Source of the DNA: Muraenolepis orangiensis
Taxonomy: Eukaryota > Chordata > Actinopteri > Gadiformes > Muraenolepididae
NCBI GenBank assembly: GCA_027704905.1
Contig: CM051001.1
Location: forward strand, 27,306,737 to 27,370,736
Direction of reading: 5' to 3'
DNA: 64,000 nt
Shown: piece by piece, positions 42,500 through 53,164 of the stretch
Layout: every line of letters starts with the position of its first letter
Numbering within the stretch: position 1 is the first letter of the stretch
Made by a program: the position numbers and the translations under genes
The notes under the pieces: model-generated
The model's input: only the letters and a program-made list of their open reading frames with translations
Told to the model about the DNA's origin: nothing
The model's database searches: none

Positions 42500-42830
42500 A
42501 TTGCATATTGTTATTAATACTAGAAATTACATACTGATATTTATACTAGTGATACTGATATCAATTCTAGTGATTAGGTACTAATATTAATACTAGTGAT
42601 TATAATAATAATACTAGTGATTACATACTGATATTAATACTAGTGATACTGTAATTAATACTAGTGATTAAATACTGATATTAATCCAATTGGTTACATA
42701 CTGATATTAATACTAGTGATACTGTTATTGATACTAGTGATTAAATACGGATATTAATCCAATTGGTTACATACTGATATTAATACTAGCGATTACATAC
42801 CGATATAAATACTAGTGATTACATCCTGAT
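42500..42830. repeat. TACTAGTGATTACATACTGAT minisatellite, diverged
   Basis: About 13 diverged copies of a unit with ATTAATACTAGTGATTACAT. Copy spacing is 20 to 40 bp. Confidence 0.75.
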
Positions 42831-43554
42831 ACGTATAAAACGTGTTTTGTAAATACACATTAATAAATGTGTGTATATAATCCATTCAATCGCGTGAGTG
42901 ACAGGTGTCTGCGAGTCACGGCATGTTTTCAGTCCTGTTTGAAAGCGGCAGTTTGTCTAACGTCTCAGAGTCTCGTCTGAGGACCACGGCGGAATGCGGT
43001 ACCAGGAGGACCACGCAAAAAAAACCAAAGGAAGGAAGGAAGGAAGGAACCGAGTCCATTACTGAGGCTTGTCAAGCGAGACACTTTATCCTGAGACAAC
43101 AGCAGTGAAGAGGAGAGTCCCCCCCCCATAAACAGCTCAGTAGTGAACTTACAGCGCTACAGTATGTCACCGTTATCCGGCGCTCCGGCTCTCAAACTCT
43201 TTACTCTAAAAACACCGCGGATAAATGGAAACTCAGACCGACAACTGAAGTCGGGATCTTTATGGGAGCCGTCGTGAGCGCCGGGCGGCAGGGGGGGCCA
43301 GGGCGGTCGATGTGCCACAGCTATATCATCTCCTGTCATCGCCGGCCAGGGAAAGGTGAACTCGCCGATTCCCAGAAACCAGGAGCAGAGAGGAGCTCAG
43401 ATAAGCTTTCTGCGTGTCGAGCTTCGCCCCACAGCATTAGTGGTGACAGCCAGGCCTCCGGGATCCCATCTGGAGAATGGGAGGTGGAGCTCGTGTGTTA
43501 TCTGGCCGCCGCTTGCTGTGACCGCCTCGGCCTTATCTGTGTCAGCAGGGGTCT

Positions 43555-43670
43555 CGACCTCCTCCCTCCTCCCTCCTCCCTCCTCCCTCCTCCCTCCTCC
43601 CTCCTCCTCCCCTTCTCCTCCCTCCTCATCCCTCCTCCTCCTCCCCTTCTCATCCCTCCTCCTGCTCCTC
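43555..43670. repeat. CTCCCTC repeat
   Basis: CCTCCCT heptamers followed by CTCATCCCTCCTCC variants. Confidence 0.9.
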
Positions 43671-44199
43671 TTATCTGGGAGCTGGAGATCCCCGAAGCCG
43701 TGCGGCTTCCCGGAACCCTTGGCGTTTTTCTGGGCGCACGGCATTATGGGTAATGTGAAAGGTGAGTCGCTGCGGGCCGACGGGTCAGCCATCTTCCTCG
43801 ATATCTGCTCTTGATCGTCACCGTCGGGGGGGTTTGATTACAAAACGTCGCTATGGTCGCTCCTCGCAGCAATCGCCGAAAGGCCACCTCCCATTGGTCC
43901 GTTTGGTCGATCTCTACAACGGCGAAGCCGATTGGTCCTGGTTGACGTATAAAGGCTTCGGCCTTTTCTCTGGTCAGTCTTAATTGTCGTGGATAAGAGC
44001 CGCGAGGGAGACCAGCGGGCCGGACGGCGTTCAGCTGAACTGACACCGACCGCAGTGACGGACACGTGGGACGCCTCGTCGCCGTGGAAACGCTAAGCGG
44101 GGAGGGAAGCGTCTCCTCCTGAGCGCCGCCGCCATCCTGCCAGACCCCCCGGAGGGGAGGAACACGTGTCGCCAGGCGCCGGGAAGTGTCCCTCAACTC

Positions 44200-44205
<6 letters not shown>
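43671..44205. other. GC-rich non-repetitive stretch, no gene assigned
   Basis: CpG-containing sequence with CCATTGGTCC, CGATTGGTCC and a TATAAAGGC near 43948. Overlapping short open frames occur on both strands. No protein family was recognised. It could be regulatory DNA. Confidence 0.35.
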
Positions 44206-44235
<30 letters not shown>

Positions 44236-44236
44236 G
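44206..44236. repeat. poly-G tract
   Basis: About 29 consecutive G residues. Confidence 0.9.
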
Positions 44237-44534
44237 GGAGGAGGGGCAGAAAGCGTCCAGGTTAAGTTGTTTGAAAGGCCCCGGGTATTAAGAGGCGTTT
44301 TACACTTAAGAAGTTGGTTTCACAGGGTTTTCTGTTTCCCATCTTATTGATTGATGCTCAACTATCAATGCATAATAGAAAAGCACTCAGCGCAAATGCA
44401 GGGTTATGGCCTTGGGAGAGAGACGGCAGACGAGACTGCATCCCTCGCTCTCCCCCCCCCCCCCGCCCACCTCCCCCGCCTCTCCCCGCCTCTCCCCGCC
44501 TCCTCCCACCTCCTCCCACCTCCTCCCACCTCCC

Positions 44535-45225
44535 TCCAATGCCATTATTGGCCCATAAAGGAGCCCTCGGGAGGCCCTGGCTGTACAGATCAGCACACAC
44601 CAAATACCCAATTAAAAAAGGCTTTAAATTCCCTCCTCTTTCCTGCGTGGAAATCAATCTGAATTCAATCTATGGGCTCGGATTCCGACAGAGCAGGTAA
44701 TTGCCCATAATCGGTCAGCTAGGTGACAACAGCTTGCAGGGGAGACGCTAACACAATCAGGTATCCGCTTCCCCGTCCTACCGGGGGCCCCGGGCCCCAC
44801 CGGAGTGGCGTTTTAACGCACGGCGTCGCGTCTAACGTATCGGACTGTTCTAGAATACCCTTCGGAACAACGCCGCCGACGACCATGGCGGCGGCGGCGG
44901 CGGAGATACTTCCTTGCAGGAGGAAGTGTCCCGGTGCGGACGGGGGCCCCCCCCCGAGGGCCCCGGGGACAAGGCGACGGGCGGCCTCGGCTTCGTCTCC
45001 TCGCCGACGCTTGCACAGGACTTGCGTCAGCACATCCCGGGTTGCTGCTTTAATTGCACACCAGCCTCGCAATCACGTTGGGAATTATCCCGGAGAAACC
45101 CGACACCACGGCGGTGGTGGCGGGATGGATGGGGCGCTGCAGGGCCCTGCAGACGGCCGCTCGTCCTTAACGCCTGCGGCCCATTGGCCCTCGCCGAGCG
45201 CCGCTCTCAGCCAATGAGCTGACGG
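44535..45225. other. candidate conserved non-coding cluster
   Basis: Includes CCATTATTGGCCCATAAAGG, CCCAATTAAAAAAGGC, GGTAATTGCCCATAATCGG, GCTTTAATTGCACACC and GGGAATTATCCC. These are homeodomain-like cores in otherwise single-copy DNA, with a (GGC)n run at 44888. No supported coding exon was found. Confidence 0.4.
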
Positions 45226-45229
45226 CACA

Positions 45230-45345
45230 CATAGGCACACAGACACATACAGACACACAGACACATAGAAACACAGACACGCACACACACAGACACACAC
45301 ACACACACAGACACACACAGACACACACACACACACAGACACACA
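45230..45345. repeat. ACACAGACAC / (CA)n microsatellite
   Basis: CA-rich array with GACACA interruptions. Confidence 0.93.
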
Positions 45346-45570
45346 GCTTCACTAGCGCTAGCGCCTGCCTTAATGTGTTGTGTTTTAGCGGCTGTGAGGA
45401 GGACAGAGATACAGGGATTAGGTTCCCCTTCTGAGACGACACGTTGGAGCTCATGTTTTATCATATTTTTTGTTGATCTTGTGTTACACAAAGAAAAAAC
45501 ATAAGAGGCAATTCACCAACAAAAATTTCAAAGATGACAATTATTGTTTCGGAAAGGAAATCCACTTCTG

Positions 45571-46145
45571 GTGACTAGTAGTTCTCTTGTCTTACCTGTT
45601 GAATGACCTTATTGTAATGTAATGTATTATATATGATGTTATTATATATGTGTATATGTATGTATATATTATATTATTATGGTGACTAGTAGTTCTCTTG
45701 TCTACCTGTTGAATGACCTTATTGGAAGTGATGCAGTGTAATGTAATGTTATGTAATGTAAAGCAGTGTTATTTAATGTAATGCAATGCAGTGTAATGTT
45801 ATGTACTGTAATGTATTGTAGTGTAATGTAATGTAATGTGATGTAATGCAGTGTAACGTAATGTGATGTATTTAAATGTAATGTAATTGAGTGTAATGTT
45901 ATGTAATTCAGTGTAATGTAATGTAATGTAATGTAATGTAATGTAATGAAATGTTATGTAATGCACTGTAGTGTAGTGTAGTGTAGTGTAGTCTAGTGTA
46001 GTGTAGTGTACTTTAGTGTAGTGTAGTGTAGTGTAGTCTAGTGTAGTCTAGTGTAGTGTAGTGTAGTGTAGTGTAGTGTAGTGTAGTGTAGTGTAGTCTA
46101 GTGTAGTGTAGTGTAGTGTAGTTTAGTGTAGTGTGATGTAATGTA
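45571..46145. repeat. SINE-like pair followed by TAATG and TGTAG arrays
   Basis: The first 160 bp repeat the il2 intron 3 element (18597-18765) almost exactly. TAATGTAATG units then grade into a GTGTAGTGTAGT array. Confidence 0.88.
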
Positions 46146-46319
46146 TTGTTTCCTGAGAGGAGAGGAGGTCAAGGACTAGAAACTCAAACCCAGCCGGGCC
46201 TCCTGGTTCTTTCTGAAGTCTCTAACCCGGACGGTCGGTAACCCGATGTCCGGGGGTCACCAGGGGTCACGAGGTCGTCGGTAGAAGGCTGCAATTAATG
46301 GATCCCTCAATCAAAGAGC

Positions 46320-47745
46320 GGAGCTAATATTACCCGTGTCTCCCCCTCGTCTCCCCCTCGTCTCCCCCTAGTCTCCCCCACGTCTCCCCCTCGTCTCCCC
46401 CCACGTCTCCCCCCACGTCTCCCCCCACGTCTCCCCCACGTCTCCCCCCACGTCTCCCCCTCGTCTCCCCCACGTCTCCCCCTCGTCTCCCCCACGTCTC
46501 CCCCTCGTCTCCCCCCTAGTCTCCCCCACGTCTCCCCCTCGTCTCCCCCTCGTCTCCCCCCACGTCTCCCCCTCGTCTCCCCCTCGTCTCCCCCCTAGTC
46601 TCCCCCACGTCTCCCCCTCATCTCCCCCCTCGTCTCCCCCTCGTCTCCCCCTCGTCTCCCCCCTCGTCTCCCCCACGTCTCCCCCTCGTCTCCCCCCTCG
46701 TCTCCCCCTCGTCTCCCCCCTCGTCTCCCCCTCGTCTCCCCCTCGTCTCCCCCCACGTCTCCCCCTCGTCTCCCCCCACGTCTCCCCCCTCATCTCCCCC
46801 CTCGTCTCCCCCCTCGTCTCCCCCCTCGTCTCCCCCACGTCTCCCCCTCGTCTCCCCCACGTCTCCCCCCACGTCTCCCCCTCGTCTCCCCCTCGTCTCC
46901 CCCACGTCTCCCCCACGTCTCCCCCTCGTCTCCCCCCACGTCTCCCCCACGTCTCCCCCACGTCTCCCCCACGTCTCCCCCTCGTCTTCCCCTCGTCTCC
47001 CCCCACGTCTCCCCCACGTCTCCCCCTCGTCTCCCCCCTCGTCTCCCCCCTCGTCTCCCCCTCGTCTCCCCCTCGTCTCCCCCCACGTCTCCCCCTCGTC
47101 TCCCCCACGTCTCCCCCTCGTCTCCCCCCTCGTCTCCCCCACGTCTCCCCCTCGTCTCCCCCCTCGTCTCCCCCTCGTCTCCCCCACGTCTCCCCCACGT
47201 CTCCCCCACGTCTCCCCCACGTCTCCCCCCACGTCTCCCCCCTCGTCTCCCCCACGTCTCCCCCTCGTCTCCCCCCTCGTCTCCCCCCACGTCTCCCCCC
47301 ACGTCTCCCCCTCGTCTCCCCCCTCGTCTCCCCCTCGTCTCCCCCACGTCTCCCCCTCGTCTCCCCCACGTCTCCCCCCACGTCTCCCCCTCGTCTCCCC
47401 CTCGTCTCCCCCCTCGTCTCCCCCCTCATCTCCCCCCTCGTCTCCCCCCTCGTCTCCCCCACGTCTCCCCCCTCGTCTCCCCCTCGTCTCCCCCCTGGTC
47501 TCCCCCTGGTCTCCCCCTGGTCTCCCCCCTGGTCTCCCCCTGGTCTCCCCCACGTCTCCCCCTCGTCTCCCCCCTCATCTCCCCCCTCGTCTCCCCCTCG
47601 TCTCCCCCCTCGTCTCCCCCACGTCTCCCCCTCGTCTCCCCCCTCGTCTCCCCCTCGTCTCCCCCCTCGTCTCCCCCTGGTCTCCCCCCTGGTCTCCCCC
47701 CACGTCTCCCCCTGGTCTCCCCCCTCGTCTCCCCCATGTCTCCCC
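46320..47745. repeat. CTCCCCCTCGT / CTCCCCCACGT minisatellite
   Basis: About 125 copies of an 11- or 12-bp unit, CGTCTCCCCCT or CGTCTCCCCCCA, over 1.4 kb. The minus strand has regularly spaced G5-G6 runs. The 311-364-aa minus-strand open frames (GETRGRRGGD) are translations of the array. Confidence 0.97.
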
Positions 47746-48535
47746 CGCTAGTGGAGCTCAGCCCAGAGAGCCCGGCGCAGGGCCAAACAGCTTGCCTCTG
47801 GAAATTGCTTTTCCTGGCGGGCCGAGAGAGTTCTAGAAGTTTAATTGATCCACGGGAAGGAGGAGAGAGTCTTGAAGACATGAGAGGAGAAGGAGAAGGA
47901 GAAGGAGGTCAGAGGAGGAGCAGCTCAGTTGTCAGCTCAGATTCTCGCCTCTTTTGGAGAAACATTTATAACATAATAAAATGTATCCACCGTAACCATA
48001 ATGAACATTGAGTCAGTCAGAAGCTTCCATATAACTATATATATAACTATATATATAACTATATGTATATATAGATAGTTATACATAGTTATATAGTTAT
48101 ATATAGTTATATATAGGTATATATATTTATATTTAAATACAAATGGTTGTGACAGGTGTCGTTTGTTTATTACATCCGTAATATACGTCTGATAAACATA
48201 TATAACTTTGTTATAATCACTTAACGTCAGTTTCACTATTAACTCATAACTGAGTGGCTGGTAACACAATGTAACATAAGGAACACTTGGATTACCTAAT
48301 AGTATATGAATGTATCTGAACCATAACTCTGATCTGAAAATCTTCTAAGAGTCTAAAGTGAGGAACACTACTATATACTATTTAATAAACACATATTGGT
48401 AGTGATGCATAATCATGAGAATCATATTTCATGTGATGAGTCACTATTCATAACATTAACACTCAACTTCATCCTCATTATCCTCACTATCGTAATCATC
48501 AGAATCCTTTGACGCATGATGATAAAACAGTGATG
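47746..48535. other. non-coding stretch with AT-rich core
   Basis: Includes a GGAGAAGGAGAAGG purine block (47885-47925) and a TATATAACTA repeat (48028-48130). No gene recognised. Confidence 0.4.
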
Positions 48536-48567
<32 letters not shown>

Positions 48568-48570
48568 TAT
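48536..48570. repeat. (AAT)n trinucleotide
   Basis: About eleven AAT units. Confidence 0.93.
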
Positions 48571-48610
48571 AATAATGAATTCATTTTCATGGTGCTAATT
48601 GTCCATGTGT

Positions 48611-48623
48611 CCACTAGGTGGCA
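48611..48623 (+). promoter_or_regulatory. CTCF-like motif
   Basis: CCACTAGGTGGCA fits the CTCF core on the plus strand. Occupancy unknown. Confidence 0.4.
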
Positions 48624-48699
48624 CATTACCCTCTATTAGCCTGTTAGCTTGTAGCATCCACCCCAACTCGCAGGGGTTGACCTCTGAAAGCACCTGCGT

Positions 48700-48700
48700 G

Positions 48701-48740
<40 letters not shown>

Positions 48741-48741
48741 T

Positions 48742-48776
<35 letters not shown>

Positions 48777-48867
48777 CGTGTGTGTGTGTGTGTGTGTGCA
48801 CGTGTGTGTGGGTGTGTGCACGTGTGTGTGCGTGTGTGTGGGTGTGTGCACGTGTGTGTGTGCGTGT

Positions 48868-48910
<43 letters not shown>

Positions 48911-48962
48911 ACGTGTGTGTGCGTGTGTGTGCGTGTGTGTGTGTGTGTGTGTGTGCACGTGT

Positions 48963-49004
<42 letters not shown>

Positions 49005-49016
49005 GTGTGTGTGTGT

Positions 49017-49059
<43 letters not shown>

Positions 49060-49082
49060 TGGGTGTGCGCACGTGTGTGTAT
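48700..49082. repeat. (TG)n with GC and GCAC interruptions
   Basis: Compound TG array with GTGCACGTGTG words. Frames on both strands stay open. Confidence 0.95.
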
Positions 49083-49695
49083 GCTTTTGAGTCACATCTT
49101 CCATATGAACTTTGTTGGCCTACTTTGGCCGACATCACCAGAAAAGATGACTCAGGCCTACTAAAATATGACCAGAATAGATTAGAGAAGTACACGATAC
49201 AAATTAAACCAAACAATAGTAAACGTCTACAACTCCACATCGATACGCAATATCCAAACCATTCAAAAATAAAACACATTTAGAAATCAGAAAAACCAAT
49301 TGGGCAAATGTGTAATTAATTAATAATAGTTAATAATAGTTATAATAAATAAAAAATTGTCATAGTAGTAGGCTATGAAAAAACAAAAACAATGTGTAAT
49401 GTTATATTATGTTTTACGTTATACAACATATAGTGTAAAGGAATATCCCATCACATTTAGAACCTGTAGTCTACCTGTTGTTCTCCATTAGAGGCTCATT
49501 TGAATCCTAAGAGCATATTTTAAAGTTAAACGTTTTCCACTTCAAAGTGTCCCCGTCTAGCTGGGAGCCTCTGAGCGAGGCGGCCCGGGCCCCGTGTCTC
49601 CGGCAGGAGATGAGGGCCTCTTCAAACACACAGCCTGCTCCTCGGGTTTCAGGACGGGATACGGGCCCTGGCGGTTACTGTTAGACCTGAAATCA
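49083..49695. other. non-coding stretch, no gene seen
   Basis: AT-rich to about 49540, then GC-richer to 49690. No supported exon. Confidence 0.4.
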
Positions 49696-49696
49696 G

Positions 49697-50312
49697 CCTT
49701 AAAGCCAGCCTTAAATCAGACTACTGGGTGAACCAGCCTTAAATCAGACTACTGGATGAACCAGCCTTAAATCAGACTACTGGGTGAACCAGCCTTAAAT
49801 CAGACTACTGGGTGAACCAGCCTTAAATCAGACTACTGGGTGAACCAGCCTTAAATCAGACTACTGGATGAACCAGCCTTAAATCAGACTACTGGATGAA
49901 CCAGCCTTAAATCAGACTACTGGATGAACCAGCCTTAAATCAGACTACTGGATGAACCAGCCTTAAATCGGACTACTGGATGAACCAGCCTTAAATCAGA
50001 CTACTGGATGAACCAGCCTTAAATCAGACTACTGGATGAACCAGCCTTAAATCAGACTACTGGATGAACCAGCCTTAAATCAGACTACTGGATGAACCAG
50101 CCTTAAATCGGACTACTGGATGAACCAGCCTTAAATCAGACTACTGGATGAACCAGCCTTAAATCAGACTACTGGATGAACCAGCCTTAAATCAGACTAC
50201 TGGATGAACCAGCCTTAAATCAGACTACTGGATGAACCAGCCTTAAATCAGACTACTGGATCAAACAGGATTAAATCAGACTACTGGATCAAACAGGATT
50301 AAATCGGACTAC
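49697..50312. repeat. 28-bp minisatellite
   Basis: About 22 copies of a unit with CCAGCCTTAAATCAGACTAC and TGGATGAA. GGGTGAA variants cluster at the left and TCAAACAGGATTAAATC variants at the right. Confidence 0.96.
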
Positions 50313-50654
50313 TGGAAACGGAAACATTTCATCCCAAATTAAACAAAAAGGAGAATAAAAACCCATTCAGATTCTCAGACACAACTTGGGGAATGATATC
50401 AAATATGCAATAGTCTGAATAAACGACTTCACTGGCTGTGAGGTTTGAAATGTAATTCAACAATTTCAAAAAGTTTTTAAATAATTGAGAGATTACATTT
50501 TTTGGAAGTGGAAAAAAACCAAACCGTCAAATAGTTTCCTAGCGGCTCACAGTCACAGATCATGATTTAAACCCACGTCCTGAGTTCCTCCTTCGGTGGG
50601 AGTAGCAGTCATAGTATTACTGTAGGTTTTTATAGTACTTCTGTACGTAATTCT

Positions 50655-51535
50655 TCATGTATTTATGGTGTTTTTGTATGTATTTTTAGTATTTCTGTAT
50701 GTATTTCTGTATATATTTCTGTATGTATTTCTGTATGTATTTCTGTATATATTTATAGTATTTCTGTATGTATTTCTGCCTGTATTTATAGTATTTCTGT
50801 ATGTATTTCTGTATGTATTTATAGTGTTTCTGTATTTCTGTATGTATTTCTGTATGTATTTATAGTATTTCTGTATATATTTCTTTATGTATTTATAGTA
50901 TTTCTGTCTGTATTTTGGTATGCATTTCTGTATTTATATATAGTATTTCTGTTTGTATTTCTGTATGTTTTTCTGTATGTATTTATAGTATTTCTGTATG
51001 TATTTCTGCATGTATTTATAGGATTTCCGTATGTATTTCTGTATGTATTTCTGTATGTATTTATAGTATTTGTGTATGTATTTGTGTATGTATTTATACT
51101 ATTTCTGTATGCATTTCTGTATGTATTCATAGTGTTTATTTCTGTATTTCTGTATGTAATTCTGTATGTATTTATAATTTTTCTGTATGTATTTCTGTAT
51201 GTATTTATAGTATTTCTGTCTGTATTTCTGTATGTATTTCTGTATGTATTTCTGTATGTATTTCTGTATGTATTTATAGTACTTCTGTATGTATTTCTGT
51301 ATGTATTTATAGTATTTCTGTATGTATTTATAGTATTTCTGTATGTATTTCTGTATGTATTTATAGTACTTCTGTATGTATTTCTGTATGTATTTATAGT
51401 ACTTCTGTATGTATTTCTGTATGTATTTATAGTATTTCTGTATGTATTTCTGTATGTATTTATAGTACTTCTGTATGTATTTCTGTATGTATTTATAGTA
51501 TTTCTGTATGTATTTATAGTATTTCTGTATTTGTG
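50655..51535. repeat. GTATTTCTGTAT / GTATTTATAGTA minisatellite
   Basis: Twelve-base units TGTATGTATTTC and TGTATTTATAGT mixed over 880 bp. Several frames remain open on both strands because the unit length is a multiple of three. Confidence 0.96.
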
Positions 51536-51808
51536 CGTCTGTGTGATCCTCTGACGTCACACAGGAGCCGCTCCAGATTGACGGGACAATAAGCGTTCCT
51601 CTCTCAGGGCGGATCACCCAGAATGCATTGCTCTCTCCGTCTCCCGCTGTAATCTATATGGACCTGAGGGCTGATGAACCCCCAGGGTACACTTTGATTA
51701 ACTTCATCTCTGAGACCAGGGGCTGTGGGGAGACCCAGAGAGACCGGGTCTGGACGGCTGCTCCAAGACCAGGTCCCACACCGGACTCCAAAGACCAGCT
51801 CATATATT
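51536..51808. other. short single-copy stretch
   Basis: About 270 bp of ordinary sequence (GACGTCACACAGGAGCC, GTACACTTTGATTAACTTC). No coding match recognised. Confidence 0.35.
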
Positions 51809-52218
51809 ATAGAACATAGACCAGGTACTTCAGAACATAGACATGTCTGGTCTATATTTTATAGTACCTGGTTTTAGTTATAAAGTACCTGGTCTATGTT
51901 CTATAGTATCTGGTCTATATTCTATATAACCTGGTCTATATTCTATAGTATCTGGTCTATATTATATATAACCTGGTCTGTATTATATAATACCTGGACT
52001 ATGTTCTATAGTACCTGGTCTATATTCTATAATACCTGGTCTATGTTCTATAGTATCTGGTCTAAGTGATATAGTACCTTGTCTATGTCCTATACTTGAG
52101 AACATAGACCAGGTACGATAGAACATAGACCAGGTAATGTAGAACTAGACCAGGTACTATAGAACTTAGACCAGGAACTACAGAATATATAACAGGTACT
52201 ATAGAATATAGACCAGGT
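51809..52218. repeat. ATAGTACCTGGTCTATGTTC array with orientation switches
   Basis: Units run in reverse sense (51809-51846), then forward (51847-52084), then reverse (52095-52218), so the array can fold on itself. Confidence 0.88.
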
Positions 52219-52227
52219 ACCCTGCTG

Positions 52228-52310
<83 letters not shown>

Positions 52311-52319
52311 GAGGTCCTC

Positions 52320-52350
<31 letters not shown>
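52228..52350. repeat. (TG)39 - palindrome - (CA)14
   Basis: The TG run passes through TTTGGAGGTCCTCCAAA, a perfect palindrome, into a CA run, forming one long inverted repeat. Confidence 0.93.
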
Positions 52351-52739
52351 CCACCCGTCCTGATTCCCTTGCCCCAGCAGGCTCTGATAAGCGTGTCGTG
52401 CCTCAAGGCTGGCCCATTGTCACACAGTAAATCAATGTCCTCCCAATACCCTCCCCCTTTTATATCCCCTCCTCCACCTCCCCCATCTCCCCCACCTCCC
52501 CCACCTCCCCCACCTCCCCCCTACACACACTCTTTATTATTTTAATTAATCAGCAGCCTGCACCTGTCTGTCAGCTTTTAGGGTGCTGTTCAGCTACAGA
52601 GTAATTAAAGTGTCTGGCAAGGCATGCTGGGAGTTTGGTTTGGGGCAGCATGGTGGTGTTGATGAGGTTTCACCAGAGCCTCCTCCTGCTAGCGTAGCGG
52701 CTAGCGCCGAGCTGTCACCACTACTGCCTACACACCTCC

Positions 52740-53018
52740 TTCTGCTCCTCCTGGGTTCTCCTCATGATTCTAGACTGCTCCTCCTCCTCCTCCTCCTCCT
52801 CCTCCTCCTAGTTTCTCCTCATGATTCCAGACTGCTCCTCCTCCTCCTGCTCCTCCTCTTCCTGCTCCTCCTCCTCCTCCTGCTCCTCCTGGTTTCTCCT
52901 CATGATTCTAGACTGCTCCTCCTCCTCCTGCTCCTGCTCCTCCTCCTCCTCCTCCTCCTCCTCCTCCTCCTCCTCCTCCTCCTCCTCCTCCTCCTCCTCC
53001 TCCTCCTCCTCCTCCTCA
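52740..53018. repeat. (CTC)n with CATGATTCTAGACTGCTC units
   Basis: Runs of CTC separated by three to four copies of CTCATGATTCTAGACTGCTC. Poly-L/S and poly-E frames follow from it. Confidence 0.94.
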
Positions 53019-53164
53019 TTGTTGCTCCTCATGATTCTAGACTACTCTGCCACCACTGCTTTAGAGACAACCAATCAGAGATGCAGTCTACCTATGACCT
53101 CTGACCTCTGATCTCTGAACCACCTGCTCCTTCATGACATTCAAAGACATTATAGCTGTAATGC

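Noticed and set aside
44723..45217. 164-aa plus-strand and 117-aa minus-strand frames as a possible GC-rich gene
   Set aside because: Overlapping frames on both strands, proline/arginine-rich composition from GC content, no recognised domain and no splice support.
46368..47553. Open frames of 185-364 aa on the minus strand (GETRGRRGGD repeats)
   Set aside because: They are translations of the CTCCCCCTCGT array. Three frames are open at once and there is no non-repeat coding part.
48595..49283. Cys/Val- and His/Thr-rich frames that look like metal-binding proteins
   Set aside because: Pure TG/CA repeat translation on both strands.
52583..53104. 173-aa poly-leucine frame as a membrane protein
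   Set aside because: CTC trinucleotide repeat translation.
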